Shown: piece after piece, positions 20,600 through 33,064 of the stretch
Position numbering within the stretch: position 1 is the stretch's first letter
How the letters are laid out: every line of letters begins with the position of its first letter
Assembly (NCBI RefSeq): GCF_021130785.1
Contig: NW_025777513.1
Span: forward strand, 1-64,000
Direction: 5' to 3'
Origin: Homalodisca vitripennis
Taxonomy: Eukaryota > Arthropoda > Insecta > Hemiptera > Cicadellidae
DNA: 64,000 nt
Translations under genes and position numbers: made by a program
The notes under the pieces: generated by a model
Seen by the model: only the letters and a program-made list of their open reading frames with translations
Told to the model about the DNA's origin: nothing
Database searches by the model: none

Positions 20600-23490
20600 C
20601 TGGTGTCTGTAATATAACCATTTGATAAATGTTAAAAATGAAAAAAATATATAATACTTAATATGAATACTACCATAGCTGACAATTATATTATATTGTA
20701 TGAAAGTAATTTTATTTTAAACCATTTAAATAATACTTTAAAAATTTTCACGTAACGTTTCACATGATTATATATGTTTTCACATAAATATAGCAATTTT
20801 CATCATACAAAGAGTAGACCCAGGAAGAAAAATTACTGAAATGAGAGAATTAATTCTAGTTATAAAATTGAACTATTATAAGAAAAAATAAATTGAATCG
20901 AACTGTATATTAAACATTTTAATTGGTGCGCTTTCAATTTACGTAAGGATTTTGAGAAAAACAATAGTTTTTATTGTGGTTTAATTGTTGCAAAAGTATA
21001 GGATCGAGGGTAAAATTTGTTTATATGGAACGCCTTCAGCTGTTATTTGTTATAGACTGGACCGTATATTTCTCGTGTAATTGAAGAGGTGTAATTTCGA
21101 TTTAATTGTTGCTTGTTAGAGACTGTACTTTAAAACTCTTAAAATGTAATTAAAAGAGTAATTGCATAGAGAAAATCATTTTCCATTTATAAAGATTGAA
21201 ATTTTACTTCTGGCTGTAATCATACTTAGCTTTCTTATCTGTCAATTGCAATTTGACTTCCATTGTGAAAGTAGGATTTCACGCCCACGCCCCTTATGAC
21301 AGGCAGGGCAATCTTGGCTAATTTGAATTCACGGGCTTCTGCCTCCGCAGTTCTCAAACTGCTGACTTCTCCCTTCCCTGCAGCCTTTATTATTTCTGAT
21401 TCAGCACCAACAGTCAATGTAATTGAGAGAAAACTTTTCTTTTTTGCACGAACTGTTTAAAAGTGTTGAAAACCTTTATTCCAATGGTGGATTTTTATTG
21501 TATATTTTGTACCATATTCTTAATCACATTATTATAAATGGTTAAAATAATCTTGGTGTTAGATAAAATATATTCCTCTATAGTATTAATTACTTTATGA
21601 TTCATATTATAAATGATTAGGTGAGTGAATGATAAATTAGTGTTACATTAAAGTAGAACAATTAATTTGCATATAATAATACCTCTTTTACCATGTACTA
21701 CCGAAAGATCAATAATTGAGCTCCTATATACAGGGTGACCATTAAGTCTTTGGACGACTTTATAACTTTTAAACAACAAAGAGATATCGCAACCAAATTT
21801 TTGTATACCGTTACTGGAAATTGTAAGCTACTTTTCTGTGTACATGGTGGTCGGATTTCACCTTTGGGGGACGGCCCGTCGGGGGTTATTAGAAAATCTT
21901 TAACGACAGTCTATGTTGAGTTTTACATCATTTTAAATGTCTAGTTAAACTGAAAACAATGCCGCAAGTCGGACTTCAAAAGGTTTATCCAGTCAGAAGA
22001 AATCGCTGTTTAAATTAAAAAAAAAATGTTTAATACCATTATCATATAAGAAATAAACTAATACTGTAGTTGTTAGAGGGGAATACTTAGTGAACTCATT
22101 TTAAAGTAGATGTTCAAAAGTGTTTGTTGTAAAACCTTAAAACGATCTATCTGCTTGATTTTTATTAGTTTTACACCTGGCTTAGAAATTTTATTTACTC
22201 TGTAGTATATCTAAAGTCAACAGTAGAATTACTAGTCTTAAAATCAGAACATTATTTTCAATGCGGAGTTCAATAATAATTGTTTTTACGTAAGTTAGCC
22301 TGAATTTCCTAAGTCATTATTAATAGTTTGTTTAGCAAGGAGGGTTTACTTATGTAACTGTACATCGCTCAATGTACAGATGTCAGGAATTAGTGTATCG
22401 TAATCTCCAATAATAGAGGATGATGTGCTAGATGTTGAATACTTTTTTTTTCAAAACTAGTCTCAGTAGCACATTTAGACTTAAACAAACATATTTTGTA
22501 AAATAGGCATATACTAGCTTTGGTCTTATTAAAACATTATTGTTTCAACATAATGTGAGGATAAAGTTATCCTCATATAGTAAAACATTACCTGGTATCA
22601 TGAAGTCAGGAGGTTGTTTTGTAAGTATATGAAATAAATCTCCAACCTTACGTGAATATAGAAAATATTCCATCATTTCGGAAAACGTAAAACGATGTGA
22701 GTGCAAGGACAGCTAATTAAATGTATTTACATAACATTGGCGTTTAGTGAAATAAACATTTATTTTTATCATTAAATGTATTGTTGTATATTGCACTAAA
22801 ATTTATTTATTTAATATAATGTTTACTCTTTTAATTTTAAAAACTTTTTAAAACAATTTACATCTTTTGATATATTATTACAAACTTCTTGTTTAGTACG
22901 GCTTTGTCTGAGATATAATAGTCCAGGATCTGAGCTCCCTTAAGCTGCTTGTGAAGTGGGCCATCAAACCCTGTATTGTATTCTTCAAGCCTTAGATTAA
23001 TTGCCATACCTTTCTTCTTTCGTTGGGGGTTTCTATGGCGTGTAGGTTCTGGCGTGGTGGTAATAACGTTTATTTTATAAAATGGTAGTTGATATTTTGA
23101 AATAACTATTTCTTAACAATAAACCGTATCATTATATTTTATTGTGAAAAATGTATCTCATTATTATTAAATCATTATATAAATAAGAATAATTATTTAA
23201 CACTATAAATCGTTCTAAAATAGATGGTATGTAAACAAATTTAAAAATATGGTAGGAAATTTAATTGAACTAATGAGCTTTCCTTTGACTCTGTTTATCC
23301 TGGTATCAGGACGCCAATTTCAAATTTTAATTACATTTTTAATGATCTACCCATGAATATTGTTTTACTTGCAGTATTTATTTAAATAGACTCATATTCC
23401 TACAAATAGTATACATATTAAATCCAATTATTATTACAATAATATGTATATTAGAATTAATTCTGTTGACAAAGTAAAGTTCTCAAGGGC
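20600..23490. other. AT-rich non-coding stretch with two points of note
   Basis: No supported gene. A GC-richer island with a 60-codon open frame lies at 21235-21417 (minus strand), and a sequence tacagggtgaccattaagtc at about 21728-21747 resembles the ends of insect transposons but has no partner that I can find. Confidence 0.5.
21235..21417 (-). other. Unrecognised GC-richer open stretch, possibly an exon or repeat fragment
   Basis: The 60-codon frame (with AESEIIKAAGKGEVSSL and AEAREFKLAK) has a balanced, charged composition, unlike the A/T-driven peptides around it, and its DNA is clearly less AT-rich. I see no good splice sites: the downstream edge reads gacagataag and no AG acceptor sits directly upstream. 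I do not recognise the family. Confidence 0.25.
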
Positions 23491-23499
23491 TAATTACAT

Positions 23500-23660
23500 C
23501 ACTTACATATTCACAAAGCTAACCTCTGGGATGTTTTAAGTTAGGGGCAAGGGAATAGCATTGTGTAGTTCACAAACAATAAGGCACAAAGCTTAGACCA
23601 CACCAGCAGTAAACGATTGGGTCCTCTATCTCTAAGTTATGTCAGTATTGCATGTTCGTA
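23500..23660 (-). repeat. Dispersed repeat family D, copy 1
   Basis: Its reverse complement aligns with 60990-61190 over blocks such as caatact, agagga.cca, cgtttactgc, aagctt.gt, aacatccc.gaggttagc and tttgtgaat.tgtaagt. A shorter third copy lies at 41285-41395. Confidence 0.65.
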
Positions 23661-23664
23661 TATA

Positions 23665-24455
23665 TTTTTACCGTATAAATTTATTACGTAGTATGTTACA
23701 AATAATAATACAAAAAACTTAATATAAATTTAGAAATCGCCACAATTTTTTAATTATAACTAAATCTACTTTCAAATAAAACATTATATTCGAAAATGTT
23801 CAAACACATTGTGTTTCAGAAAAAGACTTACCAATTAATCTGTATTGTAATGTTAGATACAATTTATAATTTATGTTCTATATAAATTACTCTTATTATT
23901 ATTTGTAATACATATTAAATTCAGAAATGAATTTTATTTAAAACTTTTATTAATGTATTGTGAACTATTTACATACGTCTATAGCATATGTCACACTTTT
24001 AAATTTACATGACATACATGTACAAGGCTGTGAGTTGTAACACATAAAATTTGGTTTGCAAGTGTTTTATATCATCATATTTATGATGTTTGAATCACAA
24101 TTATAACCACTAAAATGTCAAACTTTAATTATTGTTTTACACATTTCGTGAAGCTTTACAAATCTTTGTTAGTGAATGTTATGAGTTCAATCGTTAATAT
24201 TTCACATTTCCTCATTAACGTGTTAGGTTTCAGGTTTTAGATTATAATATTGCAATTTTTAACATATAAATTTTACAGATTAATAACTGTTACTCAAGGT
24301 TTTACAATAAATAATAATTAAAGATATAAACTTTTTTATTAATCTATAAAAAGACACATAAATGCTTAATTTTTAAAATTTAAAGTTTATCTTACGTTAA
24401 AGTTAACAACGATGAGTTTTTTAAATACAAAGTTTTAATATTTGTTATATTAAAA
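23665..24455. other. AT-rich non-coding stretch
   Basis: No gene or named repeat visible before the piggyBac target site at 24461. Confidence 0.5.
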
Positions 24456-24464
24456 ATTAATTAA

Positions 24465-24480
24465 CACCTTTACCGAAAAA
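24465..24480 (+). repeat. piggyBac left TIR
   Basis: CACCTTTACCGAAAAA directly after TTAA. It pairs with 26904-26919 with two mismatches. Confidence 0.88.
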
Positions 24481-24504
24481 TGGCTTTCATTTCCGTTAAA
24501 AGAA

Positions 24505-24561
24505 AACACCCGGTCTCTGATGAGACCTATAATTTATTGACCTTAATAGAAACACCCGGTC
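24505..24561 (+). repeat. piggyBac left subterminal repeats
   Basis: aacacccggtc occurs at 24505-24515 and 24551-24561, each followed within about 8 bases by a gagacc or gggacc motif. The same 11-mer recurs at the other end, so it is a candidate transposase-binding site. Confidence 0.75.
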
Positions 24562-24735
24562 AAGGGACCCTTATTGCTTACTTAAGTACGAAACATTTAC
24601 GTCAAAAGTAGTGATTATGTGTGAAAATAATAAAACAAAATACAAATGAAAAGTGTTTAATATAAAAAAAAATGTAAACACTTATGTTTTAAAACTAGAA
24701 ACTTAAATTGTACAATTAACTTTTTGATCAGTTCT

Positions 24736-26536
24736 TTAGTGGTTCCCGGCAAATGACACGCAAATATTTTTGCTGCATTCAAGACATATAGTGTCAGAGC
24801 AAAGTACACATTTATAGGCCGTATTTCTTAGTTTTGCAGATGGACAATTGGAACAAGTTTTTCTCTTTGGAAGTTTGTCATTACGTTCTACATTGCCTTC
24901 TTGAGGTTTTCGGAGAAAGTATGCAAGTACTTTCTTGAGGTCACGGGGCAGATTTGGAAAATTGCAAGTCTTCTCTCCAGTTGAGGTTTGATTAGCTCCA
25001 TTGCTAGATCATGTACAAAGACAAACCTGGTGAAAAGTGGATTTAGATTGAATGTGCTGTAAATAATAAAGCTGTTTACAGTGCTTATATCAATCATCTG
25101 AAAAAAGATATCGAGAGGCCAACGCCTTGTCCTGCTGCTGGATGTATAGACAGCACACTTCATATCTAGTAGGTCGACTCCTGCTTTGGTTTTATTGTAG
25201 TAAGCGACGATTTCTCATTTATTTTTTTGTTCATTTGTCGCAATATTGTGGTGCATTGAAGACAGAAGCAACACAGCTTTGTTTTTCTTTATAACGACAG
25301 ATACAACCGTAACTGTTCCTCCGAAACCATAAATAGCCGAGCCAACTTTTCGTTCTATTGATGGAAGAAACTCTCCCGGTATCTCTTTTTTATTCTTTTT
25401 TTAAGTTCCAACATAGGTTAGTGACCGATATCCGAGTTCATCGACCACCTCAACCGAAGTAAACCTATTATCTCCAGTTACATTTCTGTTGGTTTCTTCT
25501 ATTGATTTGCACAGCCCGATAACGGATTGTGTTGGCTTTTATAACCTTTGTTCATCTTGAGCTAGCCCCTCACCATCAGTATTTTTACTCTTGTATATAT
25601 AAGCATCGACTAGATACGATGTCAATGAGTCTGTTAGGCACATGATTTTAACACCGTATTTTTTTGTTTTTTTGGCATGTATGTCCTAAAACCACAATAT
25701 ATTGCCTCTAAATGGTACTAGCATTTCGTCTACAGTGACGTTTTTTTCCGGGTAAATACAGTTCTTTACAGTTTGTGATGAATTTCTCAAAAATAAAACT
25801 GATATGAGCAGTAGGATCGGTTTTCTTTCTTTCTTCTCTCGTGTTAAATCTTAGAGTCGCTAGAAGTATTTCAAAACCGCTTCATGGAAAGTGTAGCTTT
25901 GAAAGTTGGCCTTCCGGTAACACCCTTTGAAGACAGTGACAGAACTTTTTCGTTAGAGCATCTAAAAATAGACTTCAGCATGAGTAGCCCAATCAGAGCT
26001 TTCATTTCGGTAGCATCAGTATTTTTGTAGTTTACTTTACTGGTGGCTTCTCCTAACGAGGATCTTACACTACACTTTCTATCTTTTGATTTGTATGACT
26101 AACAACCCCATTAATTATTTCTTGATCGAATAACTTTTGCCATACATGAGATTTGCTGGGATTCTGGCATAGGTTTCGGCTTCTTAATGTAAGTCCAGGC
26201 AAGAGCCCCCGTATGATATTAGTATGTGGAGTTCTCTGTGGTGTAGGTTCGTTTTTCATCCATATATGTAGTTTCATATTTATACCAAAAGAATTCATCA
26301 TCTCCTTCTACGTAACTCTCTATGACTAAGAATTCATCCTCATGTTCTATTAGTTCTTCAACTCCACATTCATGTGATGATTCTTCACTCTCTGACGATT
26401 GGCCATCCCCGTCACTTGGGTAGTAATTTCGATCTTGGTCCGAGTCGTCAATTTCCTCACCGTTTTCACATTCTTCAAAGTCATGTAAAAATTGTAGTAT
26501 ACGTTTGGTGGATCAAGGATCACCATCATGCATCAT
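24736..26536 (-). pseudogene. piggyBac transposase, nearly complete, with a few frame breaks
   Basis: All major parts are visible across frames. An acidic N-terminus (about 26300-26536) has runs of Asp, Glu and Ser. The catalytic core shows three Asp in typical contexts: KIMCLTDSLTSYLVDAYIY (about 25602-25650), VTGDNRFTSVEVVDE (about 25438-25482) and TKAGVDLLDMK (about 25160-25190), followed by TRRWPLDIFFQMID. The C-terminus is a Cys-rich RING-like domain (CSNCPSAK, CVLCSD, CLECSKN) ending at 24738. Family role: cut-and-paste transposition at TTAA with precise excision. Breaks include a stop soon after the ATG at 26536 and several shifts in the core. Length (about 600 codons) matches the family. 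Confidence 0.88.
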
Positions 26537-26615
26537 CCGTTTGATGCATATGGAACATCTCTGCTTGTTGACGGCAGATCAGACATATTAGAACTAACTA
26601 CACAACATGAACAGG

Positions 26616-26719
26616 AACACCCGGTCAATGAGACGCCTCAATCATATCCAGAGAACACGAACAGAAACATCCGGTCTCTCAGACTCACAACTCGCACTCA
26701 GTACCCGAAACACGTGGTC
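26616..26719 (+). repeat. piggyBac right subterminal repeats
   Basis: aacacccggtc at 26616-26626, aacatccggtc at 26665-26675 and aacacgtggtc at 26709-26719, in the same plus-strand orientation as the left-end copies, so direct rather than inverted across the element. Confidence 0.7.
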
Positions 26720-26903
26720 TCACAGACGTGTAGACTTTCAGAAATAGGTTGATGGCCCAAGGGTGCACAGGTGTCACTGAGCCAAAACTAGTTCTAGTGG
26801 AAGGGAGGTAGTGGAGGGGCAGCTATTGTGGCGGACACATCATACGTACTGCAGGGTTCTCAACACTATAAAGTTAATTTTCTCAGGGAGTCTCACAGAC
26901 CGG

Positions 26904-26919
26904 TTTTTCGGTAAGAGTG
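26904..26919 (-). repeat. piggyBac right TIR
   Basis: tttttcggtaagagtg, the reverse complement of the left TIR apart from two positions, directly before TTAA at 26920-26923. Confidence 0.88.
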
Positions 26920-27309
26920 TTAAAAAACGCTTTTAATATGTTGTAATTGGACAAGTTACAACACGTAACAATTATACATGATATTAACCAGATATAGTTG
27001 TATTAATATTTAAAATGCAATATTGTGATTGATGTATTGTATTAATTTGTTTAACCACCTCAAATACTGTATATTCATTGAAGCATATTATTAATTAAAA
27101 TGTTATTAATGGCTGATTAATATAATACTACCTATTAAAATCGTTAAAACAAATGTATAAAACACAAACATAACAACCTGTTTATAACAGAACTTGTTTA
27201 AAACATATTTGGTAAATAAAACATATAGGGAAACAGTTTTTTAAAATACGAAAAATGTGTGTACTACAAAATATAAATAATAATAATAAGAAGAATAATA
27301 TATACGAAA

Positions 27310-27560
27310 ATCGCCCTTACAAATGAGCGAATACTGTTTCTTGCACAACAACAGCTCGTTCGAAAACTCCGTAATGCAAGAAATTCTAGCTGAATTACAG
27401 CTAGTAAATGATCAGACGTGTAAGGCTGACACGTCAAGGTCTGCATACAAATGAACATCGAAATATAGTTCGTGCATAGAATAATCAATTTATTGTGCTG
27501 CAGCATCCACTACAGGCGGAGTAAATCCTCTGACTCTGGTAATTGAACGTAACTTTGTAA
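27310..27560 (-). repeat. Dispersed repeat family C, copy 1
   Basis: The reverse complement aligns with 40070-40320 and 59490-59740. Shared blocks are ttacgttcaattacc, agaggattta, atgctgcagcacagtaaat, gtgcacgaactat, gttcatttgtatgcaga and cttgca.ta..gagtttt. No coding potential; probably a non-autonomous element. Confidence 0.7.
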
Positions 27561-27729
27561 TGTAACACAACATTTTTGTTAGCTTTATCGGTATACAAAC
27601 TATCGTGTTCCGTTATATTTCCTAACTTGAGAGAGATATGGATAGCATTGCGTAAATAAATTAAGTTTTTAATTTTAAGAAATAAAAGTTAATTTTAAAA
27701 TATAATTTTCCAATCCACTCAAAGCTTTT

Positions 27730-29320
27730 AGTTGTTGGAAAACTATAATAAAATTCAATATAAAAGTAGTAGAGAAATAGATTTTAACCTTATATGTTAC
27801 CGGTATAGTGTATTCTCTCACATTTGTAATTCCAGTTTATCTTCAGGCATATTTCCAAACCTCTTAAAAATCAGTAAAATCATTCCAGTCTACAAATCTC
27901 ACAGTAAACAACTACCAGAAAACTATAGACCGATTTCAATTCTATCGTCCTTCTCAAAGATTCTTGAATCAATAGTTTGTCAAAAACTTGTGGCTTTCCT
28001 AGAAATCAACAACATTCTCTCTACTCAGCAGCATGGCTTCCGCCAAGGGAAATCCACTACATCAGCCATCTTCAATTTTATAAACGAACTATCGCTTTCT
28101 TTGGACAATAGACTTCATTCCCTTGGTGTTTTCTGTGATTTAAGCAAAGCGTTTGATTCCGTTGATCATAATATTCTCCTTGGAAAACTAGAAAAATATG
28201 GAGTTAGAGGTCACTCTTTTCAATTCATGAAGTCGTATTTGTCTGATAGGAATCAAACCGTCCAAATCCATGATGGCCAAAATAAAGTTTTCTCATCATA
28301 TAGAGCCGTTACTTGTGGTGTTCCTCAAGGCTCTATTCTTGGTCCTGTATTATTTCTCATTTATGTAAACGATCTTCCAAAAATTTCAACAGACCTCAAA
28401 GTTACGATGTTTGCTGATGATTGTTCTTTTCTTGTTTCCAATAAATCCCCACATTTGGCTATATCGAATTCAAACATCCAGTTGCAAAGTTTTAAATCAG
28501 TGGTTCAATTTAAATAAACTTAAATTAAACATAAGCAAAACTAATATCATCCAGTTTCATCTAGGGAACACAAACCAGTTTAATATCCAGGGTCTTATCA
28601 AACTAGGAAGCGAGGAAGCCAAGCAAGAAATCTCAGTTAAATTTCTGGGTTTATATATCGATAATAGGCTCACATGGGGCGGCCACGTGGAACATATCTG
28701 CAAAAGGCTTCGAACCATGGGATTTGCTCTCAGCCGTCTCGCCAAGGTCTGTAGCCAAGAGGTTCTACGAACAGTATATTTTTCTCACGTTCAATCAATT
28801 TTGAGGTACGGGTTAATGTTCTGGGGTCCATCCAGTGTAGTAAATTTTAATAGAGTATTTGTCCTCCAGAAATGGTGTTTGCGAATCATCTCAGGACGTA
28901 GGAGATTCGAAACTTGTAAACCTCTTTTCGGTGAATTAAAAATACTTACTCTGGCGGGTCTGGTGGGGTACGAGCTATGCTCTTTTGTTAAGGGCAATCC
29001 AAAGCTTTTTGTAAGCAATGGACACTACCATCAGTATCCGACCAGATCAAGAGGGCTGATATCTGTGGCTGCACATAGTACTACCGCATTTGAGAGGGGT
29101 CCATACCACTTGGGTGCAAAAGCTTTCAATGCATTGCCATTGAATATTAAAAATGAGCAAAATCTACGTTTATTTAAAAAAAAACTAAAGACACACTTTC
29201 TTGATAAATGTTTTTACTGTGTAAGAGATTTGTTAAGTTAGATATAGTTTTAGTATTTTGACGTGTAATGTAAAAATGTATTTTGCATTTACGAATAAAG
29301 ATCTTGAATCTTGAATCCTT
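27730..29320 (+). mobile_element. 5'-truncated non-LTR retrotransposon (Jockey/CR1-like LINE)
   Basis: The 3' part of a LINE ORF2, a short 3' UTR with AATAAA at 29293-29298, and a terminal tandem cttgaat repeat (about 29302-29318), typical of LINE 3' ends without poly(A). The 5' end is truncated within ORF2, before the RT fingers, so the endonuclease and ORF1 are missing. I did not find a clear target duplication. The clade (Jockey, CR1 or a relative) is an inference from RT motif wording. Confidence 0.85.
27732..29241 (+). pseudogene. LINE ORF2 reverse transcriptase and C-terminal region, one frameshift
   Basis: The first piece (27732-28517) contains IIPVYKSHSKQLPENYRPIS, QHGFRQGKSTTSAI, the motif A Asp in FCDLSKAFDSVDH (residue 136), GVPQGSILGPVLF and the active-site FADD (residues 227-230). 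The second piece (read from about 28500 to 29241) has LNISKTN, VKFLGLYID, a WGGHVEHICKRL block and a Cys/Arg-rich tail typical of Jockey/CR1 ORF2 C-termini, and stops at 29241. The frame changes near 28490-28500 at a TTTT run; one base fewer would restore continuity. Role: target-primed reverse transcription. The frameshift and 5' truncation leave it inactive. Confidence 0.88.
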
Positions 29321-29324
29321 TGCA

Positions 29325-30025
29325 GGTATAAAGACAGGTGTACAGCACCCACAAAGACATACGTAGATTTCAACAACAAAGTATTTGAAAATAGCACTAC
29401 TTGGTGCGTAACTAGCTTCACATAGGTTGCATGGAAAGCTTCAGACAAGCAAGCATGCAAAATAGAAATGATTACATCACCCGGAATACAAAAGAGAGAT
29501 TTTATCAGCCTAATGTGTCAAAAGCCTCAAAGCCTAGTTCAACTACTAGATATGCACTTTAATTATATTTATTCTTGTCTATGTGGAAGCAAAATATTTT
29601 AAAAAAAACAAAAAGCATCTGCAAATTAATTTAATTTCGGACGAAAGAAATTCACGGTCTTTCAGTTTGTATTCATTTCAGTGTTTAAATTATAAACGTA
29701 TAAACACCTATATACCATTATCAATGTGTTGTAGTAGTTAGACTCCATGTGTCAATATATTATATTTTAAAGTGATCCCTTTCTACGCCCATCTTTCGAG
29801 AAAAGGGGTGGGAAATTTTTCCCTCAAAAAAGTTGAACAGATTATTTTAATAGGTATGATAAAGATTGTATATCAATCCTTTTGGACTATATCCTGGAGT
29901 AACGTCCAGGACTTAATTTACACCCTTTTTAAAGATGGGTTATATGTTACGTGTTAACTTTTTCACTTGGCAAAGAGATATGTATATGCTCGTATTTTTA
30001 AAATATAATATAATAATTCCTTAAG
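29325..30025. other. AT-rich non-coding stretch
   Basis: No supported gene; the short open frames show no family features. Confidence 0.5.
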
Positions 30026-30028
30026 TAA

Positions 30029-30099
30029 CGGAACCTGAGTATAGGTCGGGTTCCGTATACAACGGCATGCGTGCTAGCCCGACCTATACTCGGGCTCCG
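30029..30099. repeat. 22-bp inverted repeat (large hairpin)
   Basis: cggaacctgagtataggtcg with gg (30029-30050) pairs with 30078-30099 at 20 of 22 positions across a 27-bp spacer. Within the structure ttccgtata and ctccgtatt also recur directly. It may be a tiny foldback element or the residue of one; no transposase lies nearby. Confidence 0.75.
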
Positions 30100-30104
30100 T
30101 ATTC

Positions 30105-32455
30105 AATGTGTTAATTCCGAATGCATAACCGTTCTTTGGAAATGTATCTTCGTCATCTGTTTAAGAAATATAACAGCAATTTTTAAGATAAAAATATGAA
30201 TATGTCATTGTTTAATTTATTAATTTGACAACAATTTTAAGTTTATATCTATCGGAAGTGATCAGAAGAGATACAAGCCATATAAATGCATTTAGCAGTC
30301 AGGTTTAACCTAAGTATGTAGATGAAGGTGCATACATGTGTCAAGGTCACATGCAGTGCATACGTCGTATCGACTGTGCTGAGATCATCGGTTGTCTTAT
30401 CAGTTACCTCACGGGGTTCAGTGATAACCTTTAAGTTTGCCAACCACAATTTTATCTCAGCGTTCATCTTAGTATTCGCTGTTGAAGCTATTCATTATCT
30501 TGCAATGTTGAAAACAATACCCTTACATTTAAGACTAATAAAACATTATATACTTTATAGATTACTTAAGAATAGTGTGAATACAAAATCCGAACACAGA
30601 GAAAGAACATAGCCTGGAAAATAAATAATAAGTCTTTTTTTGTATTATTATTGACAATTGTAGTGTGGTTACTATTTAATTCTTCAATCTAGACTAGTGT
30701 TCATAGATTCATTATTAAGATAGACTGTCATATTAAAACCCCATAGTATTTCTTGTTAATGAATTTATTTACAAACATGAAATAGATATAATGTTTATTG
30801 GCTTTGAAATGGGTAATAAATTCAAGTAATTAAATTCTTGATGTACGGTAATTAACTACTGGTCTTCTGGGACACATAATTTATCTAATCACATAAATGC
30901 TCATCTAAGCCCATAATTTGTGTAGACATAAATATTATCATGAAATTTCAGGTGTTTTTACTATGCTCAAGTATAAATAATTACAAATAGTGCTTTAAAT
31001 CAAAAGAGTTTAAACGTAAACTTATTAGTTGAAATCGTTAAAGTTTCTGAGGAATAAAATTATTATAAGTCACTTATCACACGTAGTTGACAGTGGGAAA
31101 GGCATAATATCTTACAATCCAAAGCACCCAATCCAACAATACAACAAGTTTCAAGGAAATAATAACAATATAATCTTTTATATTCGTGATAAGTTAATAT
31201 TATTAAAATTACAGAGAGCATATGCTATTTATTGGGAAAATATTGATATTGTACTAATATTAATACACCGTTAGTTACAATAAGCTTTTCTCTGTTAAAA
31301 AATTTTATTTAACAGACGCCCAATTAAAATTTCGTGACGTGTTTGCCCATATATTGTTAGAAATGTTTCATTCACTATTGAAATGCTGATTAAAATAATA
31401 TAGATGCAATTATATCTTAAATAAATAGTATAACATACTTTAATGGCTATTTTCGTTCTTAGCGGTATGCTATTCAATGGTGGTCGAAAAGCGTTTTCAT
31501 ATGATCGAAATGTTAGTATTACAAAACACAAGAACAATAGCTTCAATAAGTGCAAACAATATCCTATACCTAAAAGTTGGTTTGGAGCATATTAACCTTT
31601 CGGCGGAACTAGCGACATCAAGAATGCGAGTTACCAATCCACACGGCTGTGCTTTTCCTGCTATTGTAGGTTGGGCGTTATATACATGTACATGTCCACG
31701 TTGAAGCGAAAATTAATAAAAAAGATAGTACGACAATATTATTTTGGTTTGGTCTTTTTACATTTAATGTAAAAATTTCAAGTTTATAAGATTAAAAAAT
31801 TAACTTTTTTTATCAAACAAAAAGTTATTCATAATTCGTTCTTCTATGTAAAAGTTATCAATTTATAAACAAGTTTAGATTTAAAAACTTCAAAAAAATA
31901 AAATAGACTTTAGAATAGTTAGGTGGAATGGAATAAAATAAGTAATGTATAGTTTTATACAAATCATTTAACATGTTTCGAACATTGTAAAAATATGATC
32001 AAACAGCTTTTATATTTCTTATAAAAATATAAAATATCACTAAATATTTATTAATACACATTCATCTACATATTTTTGTTTTATATATTTCATTGTAAAT
32101 GAGACTTAATTTAAATAAAACAATTTTACAGATAAATATATTATTGTGGCTTTTATTATTGGGCTAAAGCAGTAACTACTTATTTTCATATAATGAGGTA
32201 AAACTATATTATTTTAAGTTTGAAACTGATTAATAGAAAAAAATATTATTGTAAAAATACATAACATGAATTGGTTTCGTCTTCATCTAAGGTTGATATG
32301 GTTATATACATATGTAGACTTTAATATTACTATTTATTCATAGGTAATCTTGTAAATTCAATTTTACCTGAAATCATGTCTATGACCTATCTAACTCTCG
32401 AATTTTTAATGTTATACAACGTGGTGGAATTAATAGTTTGATATACGAGTCTTTG
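30105..32455. other. AT-rich non-coding stretch
   Basis: Several 60-95 codon open frames exist (for example 30322-30612 and 31477-31704) but none has a recognisable domain, signal peptide or conserved neighbour. I see nothing I would call a gene. Confidence 0.5.
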
Positions 32456-32459
32456 CTAC

Positions 32460-33060
32460 AGAGTAACGTCTGATATTAAGGATGCAAGCTTGAGGAAAGT
32501 CTGTAGATAAAAATGTCAGTGGTAGACTCACACATCTCAGCCGACGTCTTCGCTTTCCTAGCCAGGAAGTAAAATATGGACACTTTAAACAACATTCTGT
32601 ATGTGTTAGCCTGAGGAAGTTCTACTCAAAAAAAAATTTGTCTAATAATTATTTCTTACATTACGAAACATTAGGAAATTTATTAAGTCTACCTATTTGA
32701 CACATTTATTATATTAAGTAATAGGTTTGAATTCATGTTTACTTATGTCACACCTAACCCTTCATATACTTGATAAATGAAAGAATGACTATTTGGATTT
32801 TATGCTTTTAAGTTTCCCACCCATATGATCAAGGTCATTTTCTTTCACTTTCTATCCGTCACATGTTCTCTATTTTTAGTACTAGAGTTACTTAAGCACT
32901 AACATTTTTATTTTATAAAAATGTGGTTTCGTTTAAAATTTACTACTTACCGATATTTCCTCCTGAAGACATTAATTACTGTAACTTCACTAAACTCGGA
33001 AACCCATAATATAATGAACCTCTATGGATGCCCCACCTAGTCATATGAAAATATAGATTT
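32460..33060 (+). repeat. Dispersed repeat family B, copy 2
   Basis: Aligns with 20025-20590 at gatgcaagcttgaggaaagt, ctgtagataaaaatgtcagt, actcacacatct, ctgtatgtg and, further on, ttcccacccatatga, ctcggaaaccc and a ggatgccccacctag block that is also seen inverted near 45950. Confidence 0.65.
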
Positions 33061-33064
33061 TTCT

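Larger units (their letters stand above)
24465..26919 (-). mobile_element. piggyBac element with both ends preserved
   Basis: 2,455 bp flanked by TTAA on both sides (24461-24464 and 26920-26923). The ends are inverted: CACCTTTACCGAAAAA on the left and, read on the minus strand, CACTCTTACCGAAAAA on the right (14 of 16 identical). It contains a nearly full-length piggyBac transposase on the minus strand and clusters of an 11-bp subterminal repeat near each end. These features together define a piggyBac insertion. It is more intact than the relic at 1-2.4 kb. Confidence 0.92.

Noticed and set aside
21728..21760. Transposon end tacagggtgaccattaagtc
   Set aside because: Resembles insect element termini, but I found no inverted partner or target duplication within the window.
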